A stretch of 64,000 nt of DNA from contig DBHK01000027.1 in assembly GCA_002295635.1 (NCBI GenBank), forward strand, positions 62,001-126,000, written 5' to 3'. The notes under the pieces were generated by a model. That model saw nothing but the letters and a program-made list of their open reading frames with translations, was not told where the DNA came from and did not search any database. Each line of letters begins with the position of its first letter. Position 1 is the first letter of the stretch. This DNA is from UBA830 sp002295635. GTDB taxonomy: Bacteria > Pseudomonadota > Alphaproteobacteria > MPNO01 > UBA830. Positions 27,037 through 35,581 of the stretch are shown one piece after another. Both the position numbers and the translations under genes were made by a program.

Positions 27037-28587
27037 TCATTTCATCTTACCGTAACCACCTCCGCCCGGTGTTTCCAATAAGACCTTATCGTCCGGTCGC
27101 ATAACAATTTTATTGGCTTGAGCAGCATCTTTGCCATTGATCATGAAACGACCGGCCTTACCATGCTCGCCACCATCTAGTCCCTCTGCGCCAATTTTCA
27201 CGCGACTAGGAACGGCATTGAGCAGCCAGTCTTCTTCTGTGCGAAGGTGGAAGGCAATGACCTGCCCGTCGCCGCCTTTAGTCGCGCCTTCACCGCCAGA
27301 CCCGTCGATCAGTTCCTTCTGTGTAAATTCGATCGGCATGGCCGCTTCCAATACTTCTACCGGTACCGCCGCCACACCAGTTGGATAGCAAGTGGCGCCC
27401 AGGCCAGGTTTTTCGCGGCGAGCCCCCATGCCGCCTGAATAGTTGAACATAGCGCTAGTGAATGGGTCCCCCTGTTCGTCTTTACCCTGTATCTGAAACG
27501 TCCATACCGCGCCAGCACCCTCTGCTAACACTTGGCCCGGGGTGACCTGATAAAGTGCCTTTAGGATTGGCATCGGTACATACATACCAACCACATGGCG
27601 CGCGGCGACTGGGGAAGGGTACTTGGCATTGACGATACAGCCATCCGGAGCGCTGACGGTGATGGGTTTTAGGCTGCCGTAGTTATTCGGTAAATCGGGA
27701 TCAAGGGTAGATCTCAGGGCAAACGTCGAATAGGCGTGAGTATAATTCAAGACCACATTAACGCCGTGCGGGCTTGCTCCAGACGAGCCGGTAAAATCAA
27801 TGTGCACAGAGCCTTCGTCGGCATTAATAATTAATGCGCATTTCAGCAAAATTTCCTGTCCACCCGGAATGTCGAATCGACTCTCGCCGTGATAGGTCCC
27901 AGACTCTAGCTTGCGAATTGACTCTCGCGTCGCTGTCTCGGACCGAGTGATGATTTCTTCAGCTAGTTGCTCAATATCGTCAAGATTATGTCTGTCGCAC
28001 AGAAGCTGAAGTCGTTCCACGCCGACACGGCCTGATGATACCTGTGCCGCGAGGTCTCCCAGTACCTCGTCGGGGGTACGGACATTGTGGCGTATCATGT
28101 CGAAAAGGAGTTCATTCGGCTTGCCGGCTTCGTAGAGCTTTGCACGAGGAATCCAAAGGCCCTCCTCATGAACATCGCGCGCCCCGGCTCCGACGCCGTA
28201 TCCACCGATGTCGGTGTGATGGATCGTTGAACCGAAGAATGCGATTACTTTACCTTTACGAAAAACCGGGGTGATGACGGAGATGTCGAAGAAATGTCCC
28301 GCCGACAGCCATGGGTCATTAGTAATTAGAATGTCGCCCTCGACCAAGCTATCCGGAGGGAATTTGTCGACGAAATGCTTACCTGCTGCAGCGAGTGTAT
28401 TGATATGGCCTGGCGTTCCGGTTACCGCCTGAGCAATCATCCTCCCTTTTCGGTCAAGTAGTGCACAGGCCAGATCGCCTGCTTCGCGCACCACCGGGCT
28501 GAACGCTATCCGTCGCAAGGCCTGCGCCTGCTCACTGGCAGCACTGATGAGGTTACTCCACAGGATTTCTAGCTCGATTCCGTCCAT
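27037..28587 (-). CDS. Hydantoinase B/oxoprolinase family protein
   Basis: A 516-residue HyuB-type subunit. Relatives hydrolyse cyclic amides such as N-methylhydantoin or 5-oxoproline with ATP, together with HyuA. Typical parts are LEILWSNLISAASEQAQALRR at the start, GMIAQAVTGTPGHINTL near 45, ILITNDPWLSAGHFFDISVITPVF, and the C-terminal MRPDDKVLLETPGGGGYG. I placed the start at the ATG at 28587, which matches relatives and has AAAGGAGA 11 bases upstream. An open frame extends to 28755 across the end of hyuA, with no ribosome binding site for earlier codons. It forms a pair with the next gene upstream. Confidence 0.9.
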   Translation of the reverse strand: MDGIELEILWSNLISAASEQAQALRRIAFSPVVREAGDLACALLDRKGRMIAQAVTGTPGHINTLAAAGKHFVDKFPPDSLVEGDILITNDPWLSAGHFFDISVITPVFRKGKVIAFFGSTIHHTDIGGYGVGAGARDVHEEGLWIPRAKLYEAGKPNELLFDMIRHNVRTPDEVLGDLAAQVSSGRVGVERLQLLCDRHNLDDIEQLAEEIITRSETATRESIRKLESGTYHGESRFDIPGGQEILLKCALIINADEGSVHIDFTGSSGASPHGVNVVLNYTHAYSTFALRSTLDPDLPNNYGSLKPITVSAPDGCIVNAKYPSPVAARHVVGMYVPMPILKALYQVTPGQVLAEGAGAVWTFQIQGKDEQGDPFTSAMFNYSGGMGARREKPGLGATCYPTGVAAVPVEVLEAAMPIEFTQKELIDGSGGEGATKGGDGQVIAFHLRTEEDWLLNAVPSRVKIGAEGLDGGEHGKAGRFMINGKDAAQANKIVMRPDDKVLLETPGGGGYGKMK

Positions 28588-28700
28588 CTGGATGCTGGTC
28601 TCCTTTTGTGCCACTTCTGGACCGGTGTTCGCATCGGTTACCCGCGAGAACATATTCTTAACCACTAGCCAAGAACACCCCTTGCGCCAACGCTTTAATG

Positions 28701-30761
28701 CTATGCTCCTTTCTCGGCGATGATACACCCATCTTCTGCTACACTCACGTGCCACTTCGGCAGTACAAATATAGTTGTTTCGCGTTCCTCAATAATAACC
28801 GGTCCCTGAATTTGCTGTCTGGCGGCGATAGAAAACCGATCATAAACTGCAACTAACTCGGGTTTGTCACCAATTAATACTTCACGATGCCCCTTCGGTA
28901 CGCCCACCACGTCGGTAAGTTCTGGTGCGCCATGTCGCTCCACCGGCGGCCCATGAGCACTGATGCGCCAAGCAACGACCTCAATCGGTATGTCGGGGAG
29001 TCGTAGTCCGTATTGTACTTCATAGGCAGTTTCGAAAGCCTCACGCATATCATCGATTTCGTAGTCGGCCGACGGATCGGCTGCGAAGCTCACTGTCACT
29101 TCATTCTGTTGCCCGACATATCGCATGTCTGCACCATAGACGTAGCGTATAACGCCGGCCGGCGCCCCTGCAGATTCGAGCGCGGCACCAGCTTCGGTGA
29201 CCATGTCGCTGTAAATTCTTGCTGCTGACGCCAAATCGATGCCGCCGCGGGTGCCCCGTGCAAGGTCGAACCTTAATGGGGTCACTAGCGTACCAAAGGC
29301 CGACAATACGCTGGCCAATGGAGGATAAATTACCCTAGTCGACTCCAGCAACTCCGCTACGTGGCAGGCATGAACCGGACCTGCACCTCCAAAGGCCAGC
29401 ACCGGAATACCGCGATAGTCAATTCCACGGTCGGTGGCATGCGCTCTGGCTGCGGCAGCCATAGATTCGTTAACGACCTGAAAAATACCTCGCGCCGCTT
29501 TTTGTACAGATGTGTTTAGCTGATCAGCAAGCGGCTGTATGGCTGTTTCCGCAGCGTTTTTATCGAGCTGCATTTCGCCGCCTAAAAAGTTATCCGGGTC
29601 CAAAATCCCAATCAAGACATCCGCGTCGGTGACAGCGGGGCTCTTGCCGCCAAGCCCATAACAGGCTGGTCCCGGCTCCGACCCGGCGCTACGCGGCCCC
29701 ACTTTCAGAAGACCGAGGGAGTCAATACTGGCAATCGAGCCACCCCCCGCACCAACCTCAATCATATCTATAGCGGGGATAATTACCGGCATGCCGCTAC
29801 CTGATTTGAACCGGTACATTCGGTCGACCTCGAAAAGCCCTGTCACGAGTGGCTTGCGGTCCTCGATTAGGCATGCTTTGGCGGTGGTTCCGCCCATATC
29901 AAATGACATCAGCCGATTAAGCCCAAGGCGATCAGCGTAGTAGCTGGCAACCAAGGCGCCGGCGGCAGGTCCGGACTCCATCATTCTAACAGGGAAACGG
30001 CTTGCGGTCTCGGTGCCCAGCACACCGCCGTTTGACATCATGATTAACGGCCGGCTAGCGAAGCCGCGTTTTTCTATCTCATGCGAAAGTCGGGTAAGGT
30101 AGGGCTCGGTGATAGGGCGTGTATACGCGTTTAATGCAGTTGTTGCAGCGCGTGGATATTCTCGGATCTGTGGTGCGACCTCTGAAGATACTGACACATA
30201 TAGTTCGGGACACTCGTTAAGTAGCGAATCGCGAAGGGAGCGTTCATTAGTCCCGTTAACATAGGCATTAAGTAAGCATATGCCGACAGCCTCAACTTTT
30301 TTCTTTTTTATCTCTGCGATAATGTGCGTGATCTGGTTTTTGTCGATGTCTAATGAGACTGTCCCGTTCGCTAGCGTTCGTTCTTTGATTCCCCATGTTA
30401 GCTCCCGCGGTACTATTGGGTCGGCGTACTCAATCTGAGGGTCGAACATGTCGTAGCGGTGTTCATCACGGATATGGAGAATGTCTTTAAATCCTTCGGT
30501 CACGAATAAGGCCGTCGGTCGCCCCGACCGCGTGAGCACGGCGTTTGTTACCACCGTGGTAGCATGCACGATGACATCGTCGACATCCGACGGTGAGATT
30601 CTGGCCTTAGAAATGGTGGCGTCAACCGCAGTAAAGAAACCGTCCAAAAGGTTCTCATGAGTGGTCAATGTCTTGTCTACCCATGTGCGGCCGTCCTCGC
30701 AACGTAGGACGATGTCGGTAAAGGTTCCGCCGATATCGACGGCGAATGAATAGCCTCCCAT
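28701..30761 (-). CDS. Hydantoinase/oxoprolinase family protein, subunit A
   Basis: A 686-residue HyuA-type subunit with an actin-like ATPase fold. The phosphate-binding DIGGTFTD (9-16), the TTVVTNAVLTRSGRPTALFVT block, MSFDMGGTTAKACLI and the C-terminal oxoprolinase region with VIIEERETTIFV are present. It would provide ATP-dependent activation of a cyclic amide or ketone with the B subunit. The substrate is not shown; hydantoins, 5-oxoproline and acetone-like carboxylations are all known in this superfamily. The gene opens a minus-strand pair and lies 184 bases after an aspartate aminotransferase-like gene. Confidence 0.9.
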   Translation of the reverse strand: MGGYSFAVDIGGTFTDIVLRCEDGRTWVDKTLTTHENLLDGFFTAVDATISKARISPSDVDDVIVHATTVVTNAVLTRSGRPTALFVTEGFKDILHIRDEHRYDMFDPQIEYADPIVPRELTWGIKERTLANGTVSLDIDKNQITHIIAEIKKKKVEAVGICLLNAYVNGTNERSLRDSLLNECPELYVSVSSEVAPQIREYPRAATTALNAYTRPITEPYLTRLSHEIEKRGFASRPLIMMSNGGVLGTETASRFPVRMMESGPAAGALVASYYADRLGLNRLMSFDMGGTTAKACLIEDRKPLVTGLFEVDRMYRFKSGSGMPVIIPAIDMIEVGAGGGSIASIDSLGLLKVGPRSAGSEPGPACYGLGGKSPAVTDADVLIGILDPDNFLGGEMQLDKNAAETAIQPLADQLNTSVQKAARGIFQVVNESMAAAARAHATDRGIDYRGIPVLAFGGAGPVHACHVAELLESTRVIYPPLASVLSAFGTLVTPLRFDLARGTRGGIDLASAARIYSDMVTEAGAALESAGAPAGVIRYVYGADMRYVGQQNEVTVSFAADPSADYEIDDMREAFETAYEVQYGLRLPDIPIEVVAWRISAHGPPVERHGAPELTDVVGVPKGHREVLIGDKPELVAVYDRFSIAARQQIQGPVIIEERETTIFVLPKWHVSVAEDGCIIAEKGA

Positions 30762-30945
30762 GGAATTTTCTTCCTTATTGTTAGACTAAATAGTGATACG
30801 AATCGAAGATTGTTTTAATCGGGCTGATGCCTTTTGGATTGAGACAAAACCCCAAAATTCCAGTAACCACATATCTAATCGTAATGATACAATTCTTATC
30901 AAGTAATTTAATTTGCAAGCTTGGAATATTTTCGGCTCGACTAAA

Positions 30946-32148
30946 TCAACTAAGGATCTCGCAGGCTCGCTGGATTCGCTCGCATGCATCCTCAAGCGCT
31001 TCATCGGAAGTTGCATAGGAAATCCGGAAATAGGGTTCCAGCCCGAACGCTACACCTGGAACCACGGCCACGCCCTCCGACTGAAGCAGATAATTACAGA
31101 AATCGGCGTCGTTCGTGATCTTTATGTCATCCGGCGTGGTTTTGCCAATCGTCCCGGCGCAGGACGGATAAACATAGAATGCCCCTTCCGGAGTCCGGCA
31201 TGTTATGCCGTCGGCTTGATTCAGCATTGAAACCACAAGATCGCGGCGCTTCTTGAAAATTTGGTTATGTGGTTCAATGAAACCCTGTGGACCATTCAGG
31301 GCTTCGACTGCCGCTGCTTGGCTGATCGAAGAGGTGTGGGTCGAGGACTGTGACTGCACTGCCACCATTGCCTTAATCAGCTCTACGGGCCCCGCTCCAT
31401 AACCGACGCGCCAGCCTGTCATGGCATAGGCTTTTGAATGGCCGTTAAGAGTTAGGGTGCGGTCAAATAGCTCTGGCTCTACCTCGGCCACAGTGGAAAA
31501 CCCAAAATCGTCATAGACGACATGCTCATACATATCGTCGGTCATTACCCAGACATGTTCATAGCGCAGCAGTACATCGGTCAGCCCCCTCAATTCTTCG
31601 CGTGTATAGGCGGCGCCGGTCGGGTTGCTCGGAGAATTCAGCAATACCCATTTGGTCCTGCTTGTGATAGCTGCTTCGAGATCTTCCGGCGTGATTTTAA
31701 ACCCGTTAGCCTCCAACCCATTGACAAAGACAGGCGTACCCTCAGCTAGTAGCACCATATCGGGATAAGATACCCAGTAAGGTGTCGGCACGATAACTTC
31801 GTCCCCAGGATCTAGTGTGGCCATGAACGCGTTATAGATAACCTGTTTGCCACCACAGCTGACGATAACCTGATCCGGGGTGTACTCGAGCCCGTTGTCG
31901 CGTGTGAATTTGGCACAGACTGCCTCCCGCAGCGCGAGGGTACCCGGTATAGGTGTATATTTGGTCTGTCCTAACTCAATCGCCGTTTTAGCTGCCAATT
32001 TTATGTTGTCAGGGGTATCAAAGTCTGGCTCACCCGCTCCTAAGCCGATGATATCTCGACCTTCGCGTTTCAGTTCAGCAACCTTGCCGGTTAGAACATT
32101 TGTAGGTGACGGTTTAATCCGTGACAGACGCTGTGCAATTATCGACAT
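30946..32148 (-). CDS. PLP-dependent aminotransferase class I (aspartate aminotransferase type)
   Basis: A 400-residue fold-type I aminotransferase of the alphaproteobacterial aspartate aminotransferase Ib group. The N-terminal SIIAQRLSRIKPSPTNVLTG, GAGEPDFDTPDNIK and the NSPSNPTGAAY motif are diagnostic. The PLP Schiff-base lysine is Lys239 in NGHSKAYAMTGWR, and the substrate-binding Arg is in YFRISYAT near the C-terminus. It moves amino groups between aspartate or related acids and 2-oxoglutarate; some members also use prephenate. Start at 32148 is supported by AAAGG and family length; a frame open to 32214 is not used. It may be expressed with the hydantoinase genes downstream. Confidence 0.92.
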   Translation of the reverse strand: MSIIAQRLSRIKPSPTNVLTGKVAELKREGRDIIGLGAGEPDFDTPDNIKLAAKTAIELGQTKYTPIPGTLALREAVCAKFTRDNGLEYTPDQVIVSCGGKQVIYNAFMATLDPGDEVIVPTPYWVSYPDMVLLAEGTPVFVNGLEANGFKITPEDLEAAITSRTKWVLLNSPSNPTGAAYTREELRGLTDVLLRYEHVWVMTDDMYEHVVYDDFGFSTVAEVEPELFDRTLTLNGHSKAYAMTGWRVGYGAGPVELIKAMVAVQSQSSTHTSSISQAAAVEALNGPQGFIEPHNQIFKKRRDLVVSMLNQADGITCRTPEGAFYVYPSCAGTIGKTTPDDIKITNDADFCNYLLQSEGVAVVPGVAFGLEPYFRISYATSDEALEDACERIQRACEILS

Positions 32149-32214
32149 GACGCACAACCTTTTTTTAGCTTCAGAATTGATCCGCAGCCTACGCCCGGTG
32201 CTATAGACAGGCAA

Positions 32215-32609
32215 TAAGAGTATGCCGCTAATTTCACAAAATCGTTATAGTTGTTTTTATCTTCTCGACAATTTCAATTGAAAAATAGTATTGAGGCACA
32301 TTCCTTGTACTACCGCCCTATCGAAGAATGTTTCTCAGGGGTCCATGGGGTATCTTCCCCAACTTTTCGGTGTTGCTGAACTGTGCAATAAACTCTGTGA
32401 TGCAAAGAGGTAAGATACATTGTCCTTGGAAAAGGTCGGGGTGGTGCGTATGCCGCACTGACGGCTCGACGCATTAATTTCCTTGTGACAATTATATTAA
32501 TTTCCTTATCAATTGGGCGACGGATAAATCAAGAGCCGGAAAATTAGTCCTCGCAAAGTTTCCGCTGCATTCGGATTCGCGTTAGACTCATAATTGAATT
32601 TTACAGAAA
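32215..32609. other. Divergent intergenic region before argJ
   Basis: About 395 bases between the divergent aminotransferase and argJ starts. It is AT-rich near both ends and must hold promoters. The only structure I noticed is a pair of 12-base direct repeats at 32473 and 32496. No gene or RNA was recognised. Confidence 0.5.
32473..32507. repeat. Two 12-base direct repeats, 23-base period
   Basis: ATTAATTTCCTT occurs at 32473-32484 and again at 32496-32507. The period of 23 bases is close to two helical turns, and the bases after each copy (TTGTGACAATT and TTATCAATT) are also similar. They lie about 105-135 bases before argJ, a position that suits a regulator binding in tandem. A chance repeat is possible. 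Confidence 0.45.
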
Positions 32610-33854
32610 GTGATCAAATACAAGATGCCTAAGAAATCACCCTTGGCGCCCTCCAGCTTTCCGGATATGCCCGCGATTCCCGGCGTAAGGGTCGGAAGTG
32701 CCTCGTGTGGTTTAAAAGACAGGGGTCGTAAAGACCTATTTCTTGCCGCTCTCGACAGAGGCACCAAAGTTGGCGGGGTGTTTACCCGATCAAAAACCGC
32801 TGCGGCCCCGGTCAATTGGTGTAAACGCCGGGTTATTGGTGGCCAAGCGCGTGCGTTGATCGTCAACGCCGGTAACGCAAATGCCTTCACGGGCAGGGCG
32901 GGTGAAAATTCGTTGCAGCGAACGGTGGAGGGCGTAGCATCAGTACTCAAGGTTCCAAAATCGAATGTTTTCGTCGCTTCGACTGGTGTGATCGGCGAAA
33001 CCCTCCCCGACGGTAAGATCACCAAATCATTGAAAGGGATGATAAGATCACTTTCGGCCCATAGTTGGGTTGACGCCGCTTCCGCTATCATGACCACTGA
33101 TACCTTTCCTAAGGGCGCTTGGCGTCGGGTGAATATAGGCGAAACTAAAGTCACTATTGGTGGGATCGCCAAGGGCTCTGGTATGATCGCACCCGACATG
33201 GCAACAATGCTGGCCTTCGTTTTCACCGATGCAAAAATACCGGCGAGTGTTTTACAGACCCTGACGGCACATGCCGCCGACCGGTCGTTCAACGCTATAA
33301 CTGTAGATGGTGACACCTCTACCAGTGATACGGTGCTGGTCTTCGCTACCGGAGCCACAAAACATGAAAAGATATCGAAGCCTGGAGATATGAAACTGCG
33401 CGCATTTCGCGGCGCACTAGAAGAAGTTATGACCGACCTAGCGCATCAGATCGTCCGCGATGGGGAGGGGGCAACCAAGTTTGTTACCATCAATGTAACG
33501 GGGGCCCGCTCAGGCAAATCAGCGAAGAAAATTGGTCTCGCAATCGCCAATTCTCCGCTAGTTAAAACGGCTATTGCAGGGGAAGACGCGAACTGGGGCC
33601 GGATCGTCATGGCCGTCGGCAAATCCGGCGAGGAGGCCGATCGAGACAGGTTGACGATTAGTATCGGTGGCGTTGCGGTAGCCGATCGTGGCGAAGTAGT
33701 AAAGGGCTACAAAGAAGCACCAGTTACTAAACACATGAAAGGATCTGAAATTGATATAAATGTTGACCTGAATATTGGCCGGGGGGCGGCCAAGGTCTGG
33801 ACGTGTGATCTTACGCACGGCTATATCTCGATCAACGCCGACTATAGATCCTGA
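32610..33854 (+). CDS. argJ: Bifunctional ornithine acetyltransferase/N-acetylglutamate synthase
   Basis: A 414-residue ArgJ, which recycles the acetyl group from N-acetylornithine to glutamate in arginine synthesis and, in bifunctional forms, can also use acetyl-CoA. The precursor is cut autocatalytically before the nucleophile Thr199 in IAPDMATMLAF, giving alpha and beta chains. Other blocks are NAGNANAFTG, VASTGVIGE, TVDGDTSTSD and the C-terminal CDLTHGYISINADYRS. The start is GTG at 32610 or the ATG at 32625; neither has a strong ribosome binding site. It is followed by mutT, the usual order in alphaproteobacteria. Confidence 0.96.
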   Translation: MIKYKMPKKSPLAPSSFPDMPAIPGVRVGSASCGLKDRGRKDLFLAALDRGTKVGGVFTRSKTAAAPVNWCKRRVIGGQARALIVNAGNANAFTGRAGENSLQRTVEGVASVLKVPKSNVFVASTGVIGETLPDGKITKSLKGMIRSLSAHSWVDAASAIMTTDTFPKGAWRRVNIGETKVTIGGIAKGSGMIAPDMATMLAFVFTDAKIPASVLQTLTAHAADRSFNAITVDGDTSTSDTVLVFATGATKHEKISKPGDMKLRAFRGALEEVMTDLAHQIVRDGEGATKFVTINVTGARSGKSAKKIGLAIANSPLVKTAIAGEDANWGRIVMAVGKSGEEADRDRLTISIGGVAVADRGEVVKGYKEAPVTKHMKGSEIDINVDLNIGRGAAKVWTCDLTHGYISINADYRS

Positions 33855-33881
33855 GTCAGAACTACGGATCTGATCCCCCGA

Positions 33882-34289
33882 ATGTCGAAACTTCCGATAA
33901 TTCTAGTGGCGGCAGCTGCCCTATTCGACGTTGACGGAAGAGTATTGATTGCGCAGCGCCCGCCAGACAAGGCGATGGCCGGCCTGTGGGAGTTTCCCGG
34001 GGGGAAGGTGGAGGATGATGAGACACCTGAGGTTGCCCTGATCCGTGAACTCCAGGAAGAGTTGGGGGTGAATACCGTTGAGAGTTGTCTTGCTCCATTC
34101 ACTTTTGCGTCCCATGCTTATGAGGAATTTCACCTGCTTATGCCTCTTTATGTATGCCGCAAGTGGAGTGGAAAAGTCACACCACTGGAAAACCAGCGTA
34201 TCAAATGGGTGAGACCGATGTACCTAGGTGACTATGAAATGCCGCCCGCCGACAAGCCGTTGATAGCCATGCTGCGGGATCATTTGTGA
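33882..34289 (+). CDS. mutT: 8-oxo-dGTP diphosphatase MutT (NUDIX)
   Basis: A 135-residue NUDIX hydrolase. The Nudix box runs from Gly41 to about Val63 with Glu47, Arg55, Glu56, Glu59 and Glu60 in the canonical positions, in GGKVEDDETPE and IRELQEELGV. The GLWEFPGGK block before it and IKWVRPMYLGDYEMPPAD at the end match MutT, which removes oxidised guanine nucleotides from the pool. It lies 27 bases after argJ, as in related genomes. I cannot exclude a different nucleotide specificity. Confidence 0.92.
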   Translation: MSKLPIILVAAAALFDVDGRVLIAQRPPDKAMAGLWEFPGGKVEDDETPEVALIRELQEELGVNTVESCLAPFTFASHAYEEFHLLMPLYVCRKWSGKVTPLENQRIKWVRPMYLGDYEMPPADKPLIAMLRDHL

Positions 34290-34327
34290 CGTGAATTTGT
34301 ATTCTATCAGTGGGACCGCATAAGGCA

Positions 34328-35581
34328 ATGTCGTCTAGATCCGATTCATTAGTCTCCATGTATCGCACTAATCCTCGCGGCTGGGTGATAGTCCTGTTTA
34401 TTTTCTTGGCGCTTGGGATGGTCTTTTCCGCCCGTTCTGCTCTGGGTCTGATCATGCCCACTTGGGAGCAAGATCTCGGATGGGACCGGACGTTTATTTC
34501 AAGCGGCGGCTCTATCGTGCTTGTTTTTATGACGTTAATTTCACCTCTGGCCGGCAACCTGCTCGACCGGATTGGCCCGCGACCTGTGGTTGCGGGCGCG
34601 TTAATCTGTGTCGGAGCGTCGATTGCGTCAACCTCGCTGATGACCCAGCAGTGGCAGTTTATCATACTGTTTTGCATCATCGGTGGCCTAGGCTATGGAT
34701 CTCTAGCGGCACCCCAAGCATCAGCCACAATTGCACAGATTTTTGACGAGCACCGAGGACTCGCTACTGGAATCGCCACATCCGGAGCCTCTGGTGGGCT
34801 ATTGATTATGATCCCACTTTTGGCGGCACTGGTGGAATGGGCGGGCTGGCGCGCCAGTTTTGCTGGATTTGGTATTTTCATAATGGCGCTTGCGCCGGCC
34901 GCTTGGTTTTTAATAACGCCGTCCAGCCGGACGGCGCACAATGTCGGCGGAATAATTGAATCGGCTCTAATGGTCCGCCTCCGATTGATTTTCAGCAATT
35001 CGACCTTCTGGCTACTGTTTTCCGGATTCGTAATTTGCGGTTTTACTACGTCAGGTGTGATCGAAGTACATTTAATCCCATACGCAATGTCATGCGGTTT
35101 TCCCCGGTTTGAAAGTGCGGCCGCCCTCGGGGTATTATCCGCGTTCAATATGTGTGGCATGATCCTTGCGGGGTATCTGGCCGATAAGGTGAACCGGCCG
35201 TTGTTGCTGGGTAGTATCTATTTCTTTCGGGCGCTGACGTTTCTGATCCTGATGGAAATCACTGGTAGTCCCCAACTGCTTTTTCTGTTCGCTGTTCTAT
35301 TTGGCATTTTTGACTATTCGGCGATGCCTGTACTCGCAAGCCTAGTCAGTACGCATATCGGGGTAGGGGTGATGGGGCTTACGTTAGGTCTACTGTTTGC
35401 TGGACATTCCGCCGGCGCGGCGGCGGGCGCGTTCATGGGGGGGTATTTCTTCGACAATTTTAAAAGCTATGAATGGGTCTGGATTGTTTCCATTGGGCTG
35501 GCATTCCTAGCAGCGGTTCTGACGTGGTTGATCCGTGAGACACGTGCCGAGGAAACAGCGACGCTGCCGGCTGCTACATGA
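34328..35581 (+). CDS. MFS transporter, monocarboxylate/oxalate-formate type (copy 1)
   Basis: A carrier of about 417 residues with twelve hydrophobic segments, in the OFA/monocarboxylate porter part of the major facilitator superfamily. Typical parts are GWVIVLFIFLALGMVFSARS in the first segment, SPLAGNLLDRIGPRPVV (motif A) and GIATSGASGGLL in segment 5. It is a clear paralogue of the next gene; both have the unusual block CGFTT-GVI-V--IPYA-SCGF at the start of the second half. The start could also be GTG at 34310 or ATG at 34358. The substrate is probably a small organic acid. Its stop overlaps the start of copy 2. Confidence 0.88.
   Translation: MSSRSDSLVSMYRTNPRGWVIVLFIFLALGMVFSARSALGLIMPTWEQDLGWDRTFISSGGSIVLVFMTLISPLAGNLLDRIGPRPVVAGALICVGASIASTSLMTQQWQFIILFCIIGGLGYGSLAAPQASATIAQIFDEHRGLATGIATSGASGGLLIMIPLLAALVEWAGWRASFAGFGIFIMALAPAAWFLITPSSRTAHNVGGIIESALMVRLRLIFSNSTFWLLFSGFVICGFTTSGVIEVHLIPYAMSCGFPRFESAAALGVLSAFNMCGMILAGYLADKVNRPLLLGSIYFFRALTFLILMEITGSPQLLFLFAVLFGIFDYSAMPVLASLVSTHIGVGVMGLTLGLLFAGHSAGAAAGAFMGGYFFDNFKSYEWVWIVSIGLAFLAAVLTWLIRETRAEETATLPAAT

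Noticed and set aside
28588..28755. An N-terminal extension of the hydantoinase B gene overlapping hydantoinase A
   Set aside because: The extension has no relation to the family, and the downstream ATG has a good ribosome binding site.
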